The translations under genes and the position numbers were made by a program. A DNA stretch of 64,000 bases from SCBR16-9 sp964537975 (GTDB taxonomy: Bacteria; Hydrogenedentota; Hydrogenedentia; Hydrogenedentales; SCBR16-9): contig CAZIDP010000005.1 in NCBI GenBank assembly GCA_964537975.1, forward strand, positions 74,770-138,769, in the 5' to 3' direction. Below the pieces are notes generated by a model that worked only from the letters and a program-made list of their open reading frames with translations, did no database searches and had not been told where the DNA came from. The first letter of the stretch is position 1. The number at the start of each line of letters is the position of its first letter. Below are positions 46,101 through 55,371 of this stretch, piece by piece.

Positions 46101-46351
46101 GAAGAGCAGAAGTCTGCGCTATGTTGGGAGTTCAGAATGCAATGCGTATCTGGATTAATGGCCGTGCTGTGCATGCTATTGATCGTCATGTACCATCGGG
46201 CAATTTAGGTATGGATTCTTTTACAACCTACCTGCGACAAGGCCGTAACACCCTCTTGGTAAAGTGCTCCAAAATACCAGGGCCATTTCGATTTACCATA
46301 GAGTTTGAATCCATGGATGCTAGTCCAATAAACCTGAATTGGTGGAAATAA
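43193..46351 (+). CDS. GH2-like beta-galactosidase-fold protein with degenerate active site
   Basis: A 1052-residue protein with no signal peptide. Order: sugar-binding jelly roll (about 25-160, FEGFPAKSTVWINGHLV), immunoglobulin-like region, and a GH2 TIM barrel from about 255 (RFYLNNRPVHIKAMANI, GFNAIVVSAIYPKALLEVADKMGVMVILDD). In the acid/base motif (NE in GH2) the Glu is kept as ISE (E356) but the Asn is Ser, and the usual nucleophile Glu position reads MLDNCGYP (D450-N451). The C-terminal part (about 900-1052) is a second carbohydrate-binding jelly roll (MRIWINGRAVH). A GC hairpin lies at 43160-43175, before a weak ribosome site. Catalysis is doubtful. Confidence 0.75.
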   Translation: MSLSRNVQSINEEWLFVQDPGDIGLHKNWLNKASLPAGTTIHLPCLHPYPRSKTRDLSLTQYPHWLFHDFHISSSDVDRTHQELVFEGFPAKSTVWINGHLVTQQNASYVSFSVPVSAHLHPGNNIIAIRLASVAAGLGSVALHSMPRHHIEHVQVLPDIRRKRILVQVKSNTSSPVRLTIQETDINHMVFSHDEEKLVEFPDFTMWSPETPVTYSLQAELLSSDDSDQAEVLDSQCTTFGMREFTVKDQRFYLNNRPVHIKAMANITGDTADHFDLQTAEQLISCTKRAGFNAIVVSAIYPKALLEVADKMGVMVILDDFGLHDEHSNEMTENIEAIISPLANHPSLIAWQLISETIPDLQMVAAASEIKMALNPESLPHIVRELDPTRLFFVHHPNPAMKSMQFHCRPYRNLLEPMDAPSFIHSAPVSQESEYYLRQMGSTHRINMLDNCGYPVKLDHIRQLAAPDSPIRKIHETIFTDRNLDRVFENFNQFLKCLMQLEFDAIQYHLDALRNNPRLAGYCHRSHHWHSAAERKSIPALYHSLEELQKPVRPLIHIATSNLTPREETPLTIYLVNEKRLEGRAEMSLQLIGPTNQVLWKKRRSVKLPKPGKELWSGSIAASGSTGTHKFIVRLMQNNSLIAQNNFELYVMKPVESERIRVHLLDTIGYWTSKCKPFVEFDNLLAPVHIIPPLSNSIAGYPENELMQALAQVYGGAIALVFNPPEDWNDLAESLDPGIKASSRALLDDTEYTGHYARLHPVFEGLPSRDLMRTPYRNILPDRTFTETGDEDICGALVLNQNEASNTDTMAWWGTNILVRRYGSGRIVFIHLHILEHLGSDPVADRLFTNLLQHFERRSVPSTIPLHVYQPAVEWIRFARTQLMRRWMVVGCFSNWELQGHDTIYPPEELVDFNASYHGWNQMIEWKTWYTHTNQGHLLDFQDALGIFKQQQPMEDYVTAYAYAEFTCDRRAEVCAMLGVQNAMRIWINGRAVHAIDRHVPSGNLGMDSFTTYLRQGRNTLLVKCSKIPGPFRFTIEFESMDASPINLNWWK

Positions 46352-46452
46352 TTCAATTCACACATGATAATTGTTGAAAATCCTGCGAGATAACTCGTAT
46401 TTCATACCAGGATTCTTATACTATACCTGTAGGCATAGCGGCAGGAGAGTTT

Positions 46453-47742
46453 ATGAAAATAGCAATTATTGGTGCCGGAATTTCCGGGCTTAGTTCAGCT
46501 TTAGTGCTGGCAAAACAAAACCATGAAGTACACATTTTCCAGAAAGAAGCCAGCATTGGCGGCTTGATTGCAACATTTGATTTTAATGGCATTCGTGCAG
46601 AACATTTCTATCACTTCCTGTGCCGTGACGACCACGGCGTATTTGAGCTGTGCCGGGAATTGGGAATTGATGAAAGCATAGTATTTCGAAAAGCTTCAAC
46701 AGGCTTTTATTGCAACGGGCACCTGTATCCATTTTCAACAGCATCGGACCTATTACAATTTTCACCATTAACCCTTAAAGACCGTATTCGATTTGGTTTA
46801 TTTGCGTTAGCTTCCAAATGGCGCAAGGACTGGGATTCGCTTGACAAAATCCCCGCAAAAGCCTGGTTGTTGGAAAACCTGGGCAAGCATTGCTATGACA
46901 TCATTTGGAAACCATTGCTGGAAATGAAATTTGGGGCTTTCCATGATCACATTTCTGCTGCCTGGGTCTGGCACCGTGTCCACCGTGTAGCGCGTTCCAA
47001 TGGTAAACTGGGTTATTTGCAGGGTGGTACAGGCAAATTGATGGATGTATTGACCGATGAACTTCAGTCAATGAATATTAAAATCCACACAGCATCTCCA
47101 GTCCATCACATTTTAACTTCAGAAAACAAAATTACTGGATTGGTACATGGAAATGAAAATACATTTGTATGCGACAAAATAATCTCTACTGTACCAATGA
47201 AAATTCTGTCCCAATTACTCCCCGAAGGCTATACTGAATATCAAAAAATTCTAGAATCGGTACACTATATTGGTGTGGTGTGTGTCTTGTTTAAGTTGGC
47301 ACGTCCAGTTTCGAATCATTTCTGGCTGAATGTGCATGATCCAGATATTCCCTTTAACGGAGTCATCGAATACACGAATTTAAATCCGCTTTCACCAAAC
47401 ACAGAACATCTTGTATATGTACCGTATTATATTGACACCAGCCTTGCACCGTACACAGAACAAAATGAAAAAGTGATTGAGGATAGCTGGACTGCACTGA
47501 AGAGAATTCAGCCAGCCTTGACTGATTCCGACTTGTTGGATGTACATGTTGCTCGTACCCCTTTCGCGCAAGCCGTGTGTCCAGTAGAGTTTTGTTCCAG
47601 CATGCCAAATCAAAACTCACCAATCCAGGGACTTCACCTGCTAGATTCAATTTTCCTTTATCCAGAAGATAGAACGCAGTCCGGCCATATCAAAAGGGCA
47701 AAAATGTTGGTCGAATCAGAAGAATTCCTGCAAAATCTTTAA
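46453..47742 (+). CDS. FAD-dependent amine-oxidase-like oxidoreductase
   Basis: A 429-residue cytoplasmic flavoprotein of the protoporphyrinogen oxidase/amine oxidase fold. The N-terminus has the dinucleotide motif GAGISGLSSA (7-16) and the second motif IGGLIATFDFNGIRAEHFYHFL typical of this group. The middle has WKPLLEMKFG and GGTGKLMDVLTDEL, also seen in proteins linked to sugar or lipid metabolism. GGCAGGAGAG precedes the ATG. Nearby genes act on glycans, and such flavoproteins are often found in polysaccharide loci, but I cannot assign the substrate. A small inverted repeat (AATCCTG / CAGGATT) lies upstream at 46379-46414. Confidence 0.8.
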   Translation: MKIAIIGAGISGLSSALVLAKQNHEVHIFQKEASIGGLIATFDFNGIRAEHFYHFLCRDDHGVFELCRELGIDESIVFRKASTGFYCNGHLYPFSTASDLLQFSPLTLKDRIRFGLFALASKWRKDWDSLDKIPAKAWLLENLGKHCYDIIWKPLLEMKFGAFHDHISAAWVWHRVHRVARSNGKLGYLQGGTGKLMDVLTDELQSMNIKIHTASPVHHILTSENKITGLVHGNENTFVCDKIISTVPMKILSQLLPEGYTEYQKILESVHYIGVVCVLFKLARPVSNHFWLNVHDPDIPFNGVIEYTNLNPLSPNTEHLVYVPYYIDTSLAPYTEQNEKVIEDSWTALKRIQPALTDSDLLDVHVARTPFAQAVCPVEFCSSMPNQNSPIQGLHLLDSIFLYPEDRTQSGHIKRAKMLVESEEFLQNL

Positions 47743-47841
47743 ACCCTTGTGAGCCCCTGGAACCATTGAACGAATTGGAAATTCTGAACAATTTCCATGT
47801 ACGCTAGCATAGGGATTTTATAACAAAATGGGAGCAATAAA

Positions 47842-48726
47842 TTGGAACATCAAAACATCAGTGATCAATCACATCCAGAAAAAGCATATAAAAATATAGA
47901 ATTTTTGAGTTCACCAGATGCCCGGGCAATTCGGGTTCTATGTGAATTTGTTGAGCCACAAGCCCGGTTCAGGCGAGAAGACCTCCGCGATACCATCGTT
48001 ATGTTTGGCTCTGCCCGTACTAAATCGAAAGACGATGCCCAAAAAAATCTGGAATCCTTGAAAAGCCAATTTAAAGAAACGGACAAGAATTCTCCTGAAA
48101 TTGAACTTGCTTTGGCACGGGCACAGAATGACTTGCATATGTCTCGTTATTATGAAGAAGCGGCTCAGCTTGCAGAAAAATTGACCTTGTGGTCAAAATC
48201 ACTTCCTAAAAAAGGACGTCGTTTCGCTATCTGTTCTGGTGGCGGCCCGGGCATTATGGAAGCAGCAAACCTGGGGGCGCATCGTGCTGGTGGCAAATCG
48301 GTAAGTCTTAATATCAGTCTCCCCTTTGAACAAGTTCCCAATCCATACCAAACCCCAGAACTTGCCTTTGAATTTCATTACTTTTTTATCCGCAAATTCT
48401 GGTTTATCTATCTGGCGAAAGCCCTGGTTGTCTTCCCGGGGGGTTTTGGAACACTCGATGAGCTTTTTGAAGTTTTGACATTGATACAAACCCAAAAAAC
48501 ACGTAAATCCATGCCGGTGGTTGTATATGGAAAAGAATTCTGGGAAGAGTTAATTAATTTTGAAGCACTCGTAAAATGGGGTACAATTTCTGCAGAAGAC
48601 CTGAGTCTTTTCAAGGTTTGCGATACCGTCGACGAAACCTTTGATTACCTCACAAGTGAAGTATCACGGCTTTATCTTAATAAGGGATCTGTAGCCGACA
48701 AAAAAAATGGTGTTGATCTCGCTTAA
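47842..48726 (+). CDS. LOG family nucleotide 5'-monophosphate phosphoribohydrolase
   Basis: A 294-residue cytoplasmic Rossmann-like protein. It has the LOG-family motifs: GGGPGIMEAANLGAHRAGG near residues 133-151 and PGGFGTLDELFE near residue 196-207, with a GSARTKSKDD segment ahead. The family releases free bases such as adenine or cytokinins from nucleoside monophosphates. This is a longer form (LOG proteins are often about 190 residues), as in the bacterial type II group. It starts at TTG 47842, eight bases after GGGAG. A perfect hairpin, TGGAAATT / AATTTCCA, lies upstream at 47776-47797 without a T-run. Confidence 0.85.
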   Translation: MEHQNISDQSHPEKAYKNIEFLSSPDARAIRVLCEFVEPQARFRREDLRDTIVMFGSARTKSKDDAQKNLESLKSQFKETDKNSPEIELALARAQNDLHMSRYYEEAAQLAEKLTLWSKSLPKKGRRFAICSGGGPGIMEAANLGAHRAGGKSVSLNISLPFEQVPNPYQTPELAFEFHYFFIRKFWFIYLAKALVVFPGGFGTLDELFEVLTLIQTQKTRKSMPVVVYGKEFWEELINFEALVKWGTISAEDLSLFKVCDTVDETFDYLTSEVSRLYLNKGSVADKKNGVDLA

Positions 48727-48751
48727 TTCCCTATGTATTGGAGAATAGCCC

Positions 48752-51700
48752 ATTATTAGCTATATTTCTAAAAATCATAGCACAAGGAAAACGCAAGGTA
48801 TTCAAGCATTTACGCTTGGATTCTGCTTGGTTGTCTTATGTCTGGTAAACGTTCATGAAGCATATGGCCAGGTGGTATTAAATGAGGTCATGGCATCCAA
48901 TGGAGAAACATTAGCTGACGAAGATGGTGATAATTCTGATTGGATAGAACTGTATAACGCGGGTATACATGCTGTAAATTTAACCGGGTATGCCCTGTCT
49001 GACGATTATGAAGAACCAATGCAATGGATGTTCCCTGATGTAATCATTGAACCAGGTGATTTCCTGGTAGTTTTTGCTTCAGGTAAAGATCGGTATGGTT
49101 CAGAGCTGCACACCAATTTCCGAATCGATCTTGAAGGAGAAGAAATTGTCTTGGTAAGCCCTGACGGTACCTGGCTGGACGAGCTTCCCCCAACACCCAT
49201 TCCAAGAGACATTTCATTTGGCAGACAACCTGATGGGAGTGACACCTGGCTGTATTTTAATGCGCCAACACCAGGAGCGTCCAACACAACTGAAGGTTAT
49301 ACCCTTAACCTGAATCCACCAGAATTTTCACATCCTAGTGGGTTTTACACAGCTGCATTTACGCTGCAAATCACTTCAGACAATAACCCGCTGCCGACAT
49401 ATTATACCCTGGATGGTTCTGAACCTACACTGGACAGTCCCATATATGATGGACCGATTACAATTTATAACCGAACACCAGACGTTGAGCAATTCGCGTA
49501 CATTCCGACTTCATTGATAGCGGTAAACCCGGAACTTCCCGTATTAAAAGCAACCGTGGTACGCGCCAGAACCATCAATCCGGTCGGTGTAGCTGGCCCG
49601 ATTGAGACCAAAACATATTTCGTTGATTCCGATATCAATAACAGGCATGTACTACCTATATTCAGCTTGGTTACAGATGCGGATAATCTCTTTGATTATG
49701 AATATGGAATATATGTCCCAGGAAAGTTATGGGATGAAGCAGTCGGTTATCCGAATGTCACCAATCCCTATACCGATTTGTCCTGGGTAAGTCGTCCAGC
49801 CAACTACCATGAACGCGGTAGCGACTGGGAACGACCGGCAGAACTGGAATTCTTTGAACTTGGAGGCAAATCCGCATTTAACATTCCAGTTGGAATACGA
49901 ATTCATGGAACATTCAGTAGAATATACCCACAAAAAAGTTTACGGTTATACACCAGAGCAAGTTATGGCACCGAATGGCTGGAATATCCGCTGTTTGGTG
50001 AGCAGGTTCCCAACCGTTTTAAACGTTTGATTCTACGCAACTCCGGTAGTGACTGGACGGCAACCATGATGCGTGATGGTATCATTCAGGACCTCTTGGA
50101 GAGTCTGAATATCGACAAGCAGGCATACCGCCCAACCGTGCTATATATCAATGGTGAATATTGGGGAATTCACAATTTACGTGAACGTCTGGATCGTTAT
50201 TACATATCCGAGCATTACGATATCGATCTTGACAGAATTGATATGCTCGAGTATTACGCCACTGTGATCGAAGGTGATGACCGTCACATGCTGGAAATGT
50301 TGGATTACCTGCGCAAGCATGATCTTTCAAACCAGGAAAACATGGCATACATCGCAACACAAATCGATATAGAAAGCTACATCGACTATCAGGTTGCGCA
50401 AATTTACGTTAATAATACGGACTGGCCTTCCAGGAATCTTATCTACTGGCGGCATCAATTGGAGGTAAATGACCTTTTACTACCTCGTGGCCAGGATGGT
50501 CGCTGGCGCTGGATACTATATGATCTGGATGAAGCTTTCGCGGGTGATAACGATACAGAAGCGTATACACGGAACACCCTGGCAGTGGCGGCTGCACCTG
50601 ACGGGCCAGAATATCCCAACCCACCCTGGAGTACTTTCATATTTCGTAAATTACTGGAAAACAAAGGATTTCAACAGAAATTCATCAATCGCTTTGCCGA
50701 CCTGCTGAACACACAATTCGATGAAAATCATGTTGTCAACCACATCAATGCCGGTCAGGAATTAATCCGCCATGAAATCGTTGAACACATGCGAAGGTGG
50801 GGTGTTCCATTTTATATGGAATACTGGGAAGGAAAAATCGATGATATGCGCACCTTTGCCCGAGAAAGACCTTATTACATGAGGCAACACCTTCAAGACT
50901 TTTTTTCCTTGCCGAGTTTGATAAATGTGTCAATTGAAATGACCCCAGAAACACCTGGGATGGTACGCTTTAATTCACTCTACATTCACCCGGACAACAC
51001 CCCTTGGACAGGTAAATATTTTCAAGATATACCATTGGAGGTAACTGCCCTTCCCGGTCTGGGTCTGAAATTTGAAACCTGGAACCAGGACCAGCATGAC
51101 ACAGCGCACTTTACCCCTAAGCCTGATAATGATTTAATATTAACACCTGAATTTTCTGCTGAGAGTAGCGAAGTTTTTCAAAACCGACTTTATGCGCTAC
51201 TGGAAGAGCTTGGCAGCACCATGTTGACATTATCGCATTTCAACTTGCCAATTGAGGCCGCACTGGCATTGGCGCATCGTGTTGGCTACGAAGGTGTTCC
51301 TGATGATCTACAAGACAGCGTAAAAAATACTTTGCAATCGGCCTATTTTTACAATCTGCAAACCTTGCATACTGAACCAGTATATCCATTGATCAAAGAG
51401 CATGAAAACGTCATTGCGGCTTGGATGTTACTGGGTCCCGAGGCGCAACACAGTTTACGTCTCGCATTAAATAATATAGGGTATCCTGTGTATGATGATT
51501 ATGGTTGGGTTTTTCTGGAGCAATCAGAAAATCCAGCATCTGCACAATGGACTGTGGCTAGCGGAGACGATGTTTCAGAGTTAGATGCGGATCAATTCCC
51601 TTTTGGGGGTGCAGCAGACCTTGATAAGGACGGCTTAACAAACTATAAAGAGTATGTCAATACAATGCAATGGTCAGGTTCTCTTGAGGAATTTTCAGAT

Positions 51701-51889
51701 GCCGCACTCAATCCTGATTGGGATGGAAATAAACCTGATGAAGAAGAAGATATGAAGTCAATACCCATGTGTGGTGTCAACCAGCAACAAATTCCTTACA
51801 CCTTAGATAACCTGCTTTTTGCTAGCGTAATATTCCTTTCGCTCATCATTATAAGCATAATGTCAAAAAATGTGATAAGATCAGATTAA
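48752..51889 (+). CDS. CotH-kinase protein with lamin-tail and chitobiase-type domains, probable ATT start
   Basis: A 1045-residue exported protein (counted from ATT 48752). No ATG, GTG or TTG occurs between the upstream stop (48746-48748) and TTG 48827, yet starting at 48827 removes the charged n-region of the signal peptide. GGAGA (48740-48744) is 7 nt before ATT 48752, which restores it (STRK, then AFTLGFCLVVLCLV). Domains: lamin-tail domain (about 40-150), CHB_HEX_C-like (about 180-265, YYTLDGSEPT), CotH kinase (about 290-640: RIHGTFSRIYPQKSLRLYTR, GIHNLRERLDR, ILYDLDEAF), a DKDGLTNYKEY segment, then a C-terminal membrane helix and basic tail, suggesting cell-surface retention. Confidence 0.82.
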   Translation: MISYISKNHSTRKTQGIQAFTLGFCLVVLCLVNVHEAYGQVVLNEVMASNGETLADEDGDNSDWIELYNAGIHAVNLTGYALSDDYEEPMQWMFPDVIIEPGDFLVVFASGKDRYGSELHTNFRIDLEGEEIVLVSPDGTWLDELPPTPIPRDISFGRQPDGSDTWLYFNAPTPGASNTTEGYTLNLNPPEFSHPSGFYTAAFTLQITSDNNPLPTYYTLDGSEPTLDSPIYDGPITIYNRTPDVEQFAYIPTSLIAVNPELPVLKATVVRARTINPVGVAGPIETKTYFVDSDINNRHVLPIFSLVTDADNLFDYEYGIYVPGKLWDEAVGYPNVTNPYTDLSWVSRPANYHERGSDWERPAELEFFELGGKSAFNIPVGIRIHGTFSRIYPQKSLRLYTRASYGTEWLEYPLFGEQVPNRFKRLILRNSGSDWTATMMRDGIIQDLLESLNIDKQAYRPTVLYINGEYWGIHNLRERLDRYYISEHYDIDLDRIDMLEYYATVIEGDDRHMLEMLDYLRKHDLSNQENMAYIATQIDIESYIDYQVAQIYVNNTDWPSRNLIYWRHQLEVNDLLLPRGQDGRWRWILYDLDEAFAGDNDTEAYTRNTLAVAAAPDGPEYPNPPWSTFIFRKLLENKGFQQKFINRFADLLNTQFDENHVVNHINAGQELIRHEIVEHMRRWGVPFYMEYWEGKIDDMRTFARERPYYMRQHLQDFFSLPSLINVSIEMTPETPGMVRFNSLYIHPDNTPWTGKYFQDIPLEVTALPGLGLKFETWNQDQHDTAHFTPKPDNDLILTPEFSAESSEVFQNRLYALLEELGSTMLTLSHFNLPIEAALALAHRVGYEGVPDDLQDSVKNTLQSAYFYNLQTLHTEPVYPLIKEHENVIAAWMLLGPEAQHSLRLALNNIGYPVYDDYGWVFLEQSENPASAQWTVASGDDVSELDADQFPFGGAADLDKDGLTNYKEYVNTMQWSGSLEEFSDAALNPDWDGNKPDEEEDMKSIPMCGVNQQQIPYTLDNLLFASVIFLSLIIISIMSKNVIRSD

Positions 51890-51945
51890 GACAGGGTCTT
51901 GCAGTTCAAGATGCAGTAACAAAGCCGCAAAGGCGGGGAGATTAT

Positions 51946-52500
51946 ATGATGGAACAGATTCCCCTGATTCGCGACATAATGCGGGCACCGTCCCGTGCAC
52001 TTGGCCTCAATATGGACATATATGAGGGTATGACACTACTTCGGAGCAACCATGCCGCCGCACTCCCAGTACAAGATGAACAGGGGCACCTGGTCGGTAT
52101 TTTGACAGAAAAAGACTGTTTACGGGTACTCTCACACAATGCCTACAACAGCTATCACCTAATGGCTGGCGGTGCCATCAAAGAATACATGTCATCCGTC
52201 AAAACAGTTCTCACAACCGACATGGACTTGTTTCGCGCCACATCTGTATTTCTGGAAACCAACTTTACCAATTTACCGGTGTTGGAAGACGACCAATTGG
52301 TCGGCTGTGTCAGCCGTCAAGATATGCTTCAAGCCATCATGGATATGCAGAAAAAGTTAATGGATGGCAAGACCAAATCAGAAGCATACTTGAAAACGCT
52401 GAATCATCCGGATTCTCTGGGCGATATGATGGTATTGGTAGGTACACAAAGTAAAGAACAACTGGTTGAGGTATTGAGCAAACGTCACCTGAACCAATAA
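51946..52500 (+). CDS. CBS-domain pair protein
   Basis: A 184-residue soluble protein with two CBS motifs (about 8-70 and 78-135): AALPVQDEQGHLVGILTEKDCLRVL and FTNLPVLEDDQLVGCVSRQDMLQAIM. CBS pairs bind adenosine nucleotides and control enzymes or channels. The C-terminal 45 residues are helical and of unknown role. GGGGAG is 5-8 nt before the ATG pair; ATG 51949 has the better spacing. The 50-nt leader has two short hairpins (TCTTG/CAAGA and GCC/GGC) just before the ribosome site. The partner protein is not evident; the preceding gene is the CotH protein. Confidence 0.85.
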   Translation: MMEQIPLIRDIMRAPSRALGLNMDIYEGMTLLRSNHAAALPVQDEQGHLVGILTEKDCLRVLSHNAYNSYHLMAGGAIKEYMSSVKTVLTTDMDLFRATSVFLETNFTNLPVLEDDQLVGCVSRQDMLQAIMDMQKKLMDGKTKSEAYLKTLNHPDSLGDMMVLVGTQSKEQLVEVLSKRHLNQ

Positions 52501-52545
52501 GCAAGCATCCAGAATCAACCCGGTGATTTATTTTAAATAACGATA

Positions 52546-55371
52546 TTATTTTTCAAGCTCAAGTCCGTTATTATATATTTCTTTGATGTCGGTTGCACTC
52601 AACATTTTTGCATACAACGCAAATTCACCTATGCACCCGGTGAAATACTCATCAGCTGGATGATTGGGATTGGCACCCAATGCAAAATTCTCCGCCATAG
52701 TACTCGACAGACTTTGTGGTGCGGCATCGGTTTCTGCACGTAATTCACCATTGACAAACAAACGTAACAGTCGACCCTGCTTCACAACCCCAACATGGCT
52801 CCAGGTATCAAATGGAATCGTGATTCCGCCCAGAGATGCGCCCGTACTGCCTTCAATCCCAACAAACAATTCCGTATTGCGAAGGTATACACGTAGTGGA
52901 TCATCCATGGAACGCGCCCAGGCACTGAATAGTTGCCGCACATGTCCTGCGGGTTGCCCTTCCGGGCGTACCCACATCACAAGCGAATATTCCGTATGCG
53001 GGAATGTTGGTATCTGATAGCGCAGCATGCTGTTTCCATGAAATCGCAGCGCAGCATCCGGATTACCATGTCGGTCCTGGGCAGATGTTACTGAGGCAGC
53101 TCTGTCAAGAAAGCCATACACCGGATTCCCATCTCCATTGAGATAAGCACCCGTCACAAGACCATCGCCACGATACTGTACCAGTGCAGGATTCCTTAAA
53201 AATGGATTCTCCAAGTTGGTATCGAGGGTGAAACTTTGTGGGCCATTGACAGCTATTTCTTTCCCATGATCGTTTTGCGCCTGAGCAGTCCAATACCAGA
53301 CTGTATCCGGGTTCAGAGACAGGTCACATAAGGTGTTCGAAGCATTTATACCATGAACTTCAATGACAGGTTCTGCCATAGAGGGTGATGCAGCAATCAA
53401 TAATGAATACGATTTAGTTTCTGTCAGTGATGGTCCGGTCCAGGTAAATCGATTCGGTCCCATAGGCAGTTGCGCCATGTTGTCTGGGCCCAAAAGCCTG
53501 AACTGCGCAGGTGGCATTTCGACTGCTGGCAGCCAGGACGCGTAATGTGTCCCATAAACACCGGCATGAGCAAAATCAATAAGTTCCAGGTGCTCACCTG
53601 ACGCGACAGTAAAGCCCAACCTTAGCAGAGGCTCAAAGAGGGTATTTCTTTCCTGCAACATTTCGTATCCCAGTTGGGTACCACTCAGGGCGGGTATCGC
53701 CACCGTATCAAATATGTTGTACTTCTGATCAAAAGCTAAAAGTAGCGGACCGTAATATAAGGATACTGTACCATCACGCTCTTCATCCCCAACCCAAGTA
53801 CGTAGCGACATATCTAATTGTATGTCAACAACATCACCTTCAACCCATTCTCTGTCAAGTGCCAGATAGGTACCAGGTTGTATACCGCTAACCTCTTCCC
53901 CATTGACGTGAACGGTTGTCGTCGTCGACCAGGCAGGAATACGCAGTTTCATCTTGAAACTCACAGCTACATCAGGATTAATCTCAAGCTTGACATGCCC
54001 ATCACGTGGATACCGGGTAACCTGTTCTATGCGCAGCAGGTTATCCTCATCAAGCGGAATTGTTGCCTGCATGGGGCCGTAAAAATTGAGGATGATTGTA
54101 TCGTCGCCCTCGTGCATAACAGCCCATTCAGAAAGCATGCCCAACCCACGTGGCGCATTTACAGAACAACAATTCAGTTCGGGTGTGCCATGTTTGGCTT
54201 GAAACACAATCGAATGTGCTGAGGCCTCCCGCACGCCATTACTTGGGGTATGATAGGTGCTCCATCGCCCACTGGGATGTTGATATCCCAGGATGGCATT
54301 CCAGAAACCAGTTTCCAGTGTATCAGCGACCTTCGCATCACCAGTTAATGCCAGCATGTCAATGCTCATATACGTCCAGGCCACGTGACAGCAAGTCTCA
54401 ACAGCACCGGTGCGATAGGGGCTGCCAACAGCTTGTTCGTCTGTAGAGAATGCGCCGCTGTTATGTAAATCATAGGCTTGAATAGTGTACCAATGGCTCT
54501 CAAAAGCAGCTTTAAAGTCTGTGTTACCCGTAATCCGATACAATTCGACCAGCCCCTGTATGGCATGTAAACTTTCCCAACGTGGTTTGGGTGTTTTATA
54601 AAATGGTACACCTGCAAGGCCCAAACGAAAGTAATCGCCGGCTTCTGGTTCTTCCATATCTTCAAGAATCACATTCATCATTCGCAAATAACGTTCATCG
54701 CCGGTTAGTCGGTATAACCTGCCGAACCCATGCAGAACAGAAAGATTCATTTCTGCCCAGCCCGCATCAATCGGACGCCGGTCCCCATCCAGGTAAACAT
54801 CACAAATCAGGTCTGCTGCACGAATGACACACGCCAACGAATCATTATCACCTGTACTTTCATACCACATCATCAAGGCCATCATAATGTGATAATGTCC
54901 CCATAAATCCCATCGCCCCATCAAGCGATCATCGCTTCGGAAAGGCCCCATATAGCCATCCTCTGCCTGTGTTTCGATGAGTTCACGAATCACCCAGAAA
55001 ATCATATCGTCCAGGCGATCATCGTTTATCATGCGCCGTGCCTGAATGGCAGATATCAGGTACTTTCCTACAAATTCGCCTGTCCAGTCCATCAGATATG
55101 GTTGGGGTAGTCGGTCTCGCACTCGAAACATTTCTATAATACCCGGGTTGGCTATTGGTGCTGGCAACAACCATTGCTCCAGATTATTTTTTATACGCTC
55201 ACCCACTACATCCTCAAATTTATAGTGAGTTTGTTCAGGAACTTGAAAAGACATTGCACCTTTCATTTCCGGCACTCCCGCGAAAACTGATTTTCCTACC
55301 CCATTCAGACTCATAAAATAAAACACAGCAGTACAAATAACCACCCCAAAGCACGAACAGAAACGAAACAT
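52546..55371 (-). CDS. secreted GH127 beta-L-arabinofuranosidase-like enzyme with LamG domain
   Basis: A 941-residue exported protein: signal peptide (MFRFCSCFGVVICTAVFYF to about VFA, residue 31), GH127 domain (about 50-650, formerly DUF1680) and a C-terminal concanavalin/LamG-like domain (about 740-935). GH127 active-site cysteines and metal ligands are visible: E325 and C327 (ETCCHVAW) and C401-C402 (ELNCCSVNA), which match E338, C340, C417 and C418 of the characterised enzyme HypBA1. The catalytic Cys and Zn site are therefore intact. ATG 55371 with AAGGAAA upstream is preferred to GTG 55395. The gene is divergent from the sulfatase; substrate is probably an arabinose- or related furanose-containing glycan. 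Confidence 0.88.
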   Translation of the reverse strand: MFRFCSCFGVVICTAVFYFMSLNGVGKSVFAGVPEMKGAMSFQVPEQTHYKFEDVVGERIKNNLEQWLLPAPIANPGIIEMFRVRDRLPQPYLMDWTGEFVGKYLISAIQARRMINDDRLDDMIFWVIRELIETQAEDGYMGPFRSDDRLMGRWDLWGHYHIMMALMMWYESTGDNDSLACVIRAADLICDVYLDGDRRPIDAGWAEMNLSVLHGFGRLYRLTGDERYLRMMNVILEDMEEPEAGDYFRLGLAGVPFYKTPKPRWESLHAIQGLVELYRITGNTDFKAAFESHWYTIQAYDLHNSGAFSTDEQAVGSPYRTGAVETCCHVAWTYMSIDMLALTGDAKVADTLETGFWNAILGYQHPSGRWSTYHTPSNGVREASAHSIVFQAKHGTPELNCCSVNAPRGLGMLSEWAVMHEGDDTIILNFYGPMQATIPLDEDNLLRIEQVTRYPRDGHVKLEINPDVAVSFKMKLRIPAWSTTTTVHVNGEEVSGIQPGTYLALDREWVEGDVVDIQLDMSLRTWVGDEERDGTVSLYYGPLLLAFDQKYNIFDTVAIPALSGTQLGYEMLQERNTLFEPLLRLGFTVASGEHLELIDFAHAGVYGTHYASWLPAVEMPPAQFRLLGPDNMAQLPMGPNRFTWTGPSLTETKSYSLLIAASPSMAEPVIEVHGINASNTLCDLSLNPDTVWYWTAQAQNDHGKEIAVNGPQSFTLDTNLENPFLRNPALVQYRGDGLVTGAYLNGDGNPVYGFLDRAASVTSAQDRHGNPDAALRFHGNSMLRYQIPTFPHTEYSLVMWVRPEGQPAGHVRQLFSAWARSMDDPLRVYLRNTELFVGIEGSTGASLGGITIPFDTWSHVGVVKQGRLLRLFVNGELRAETDAAPQSLSSTMAENFALGANPNHPADEYFTGCIGEFALYAKMLSATDIKEIYNNGLELEK

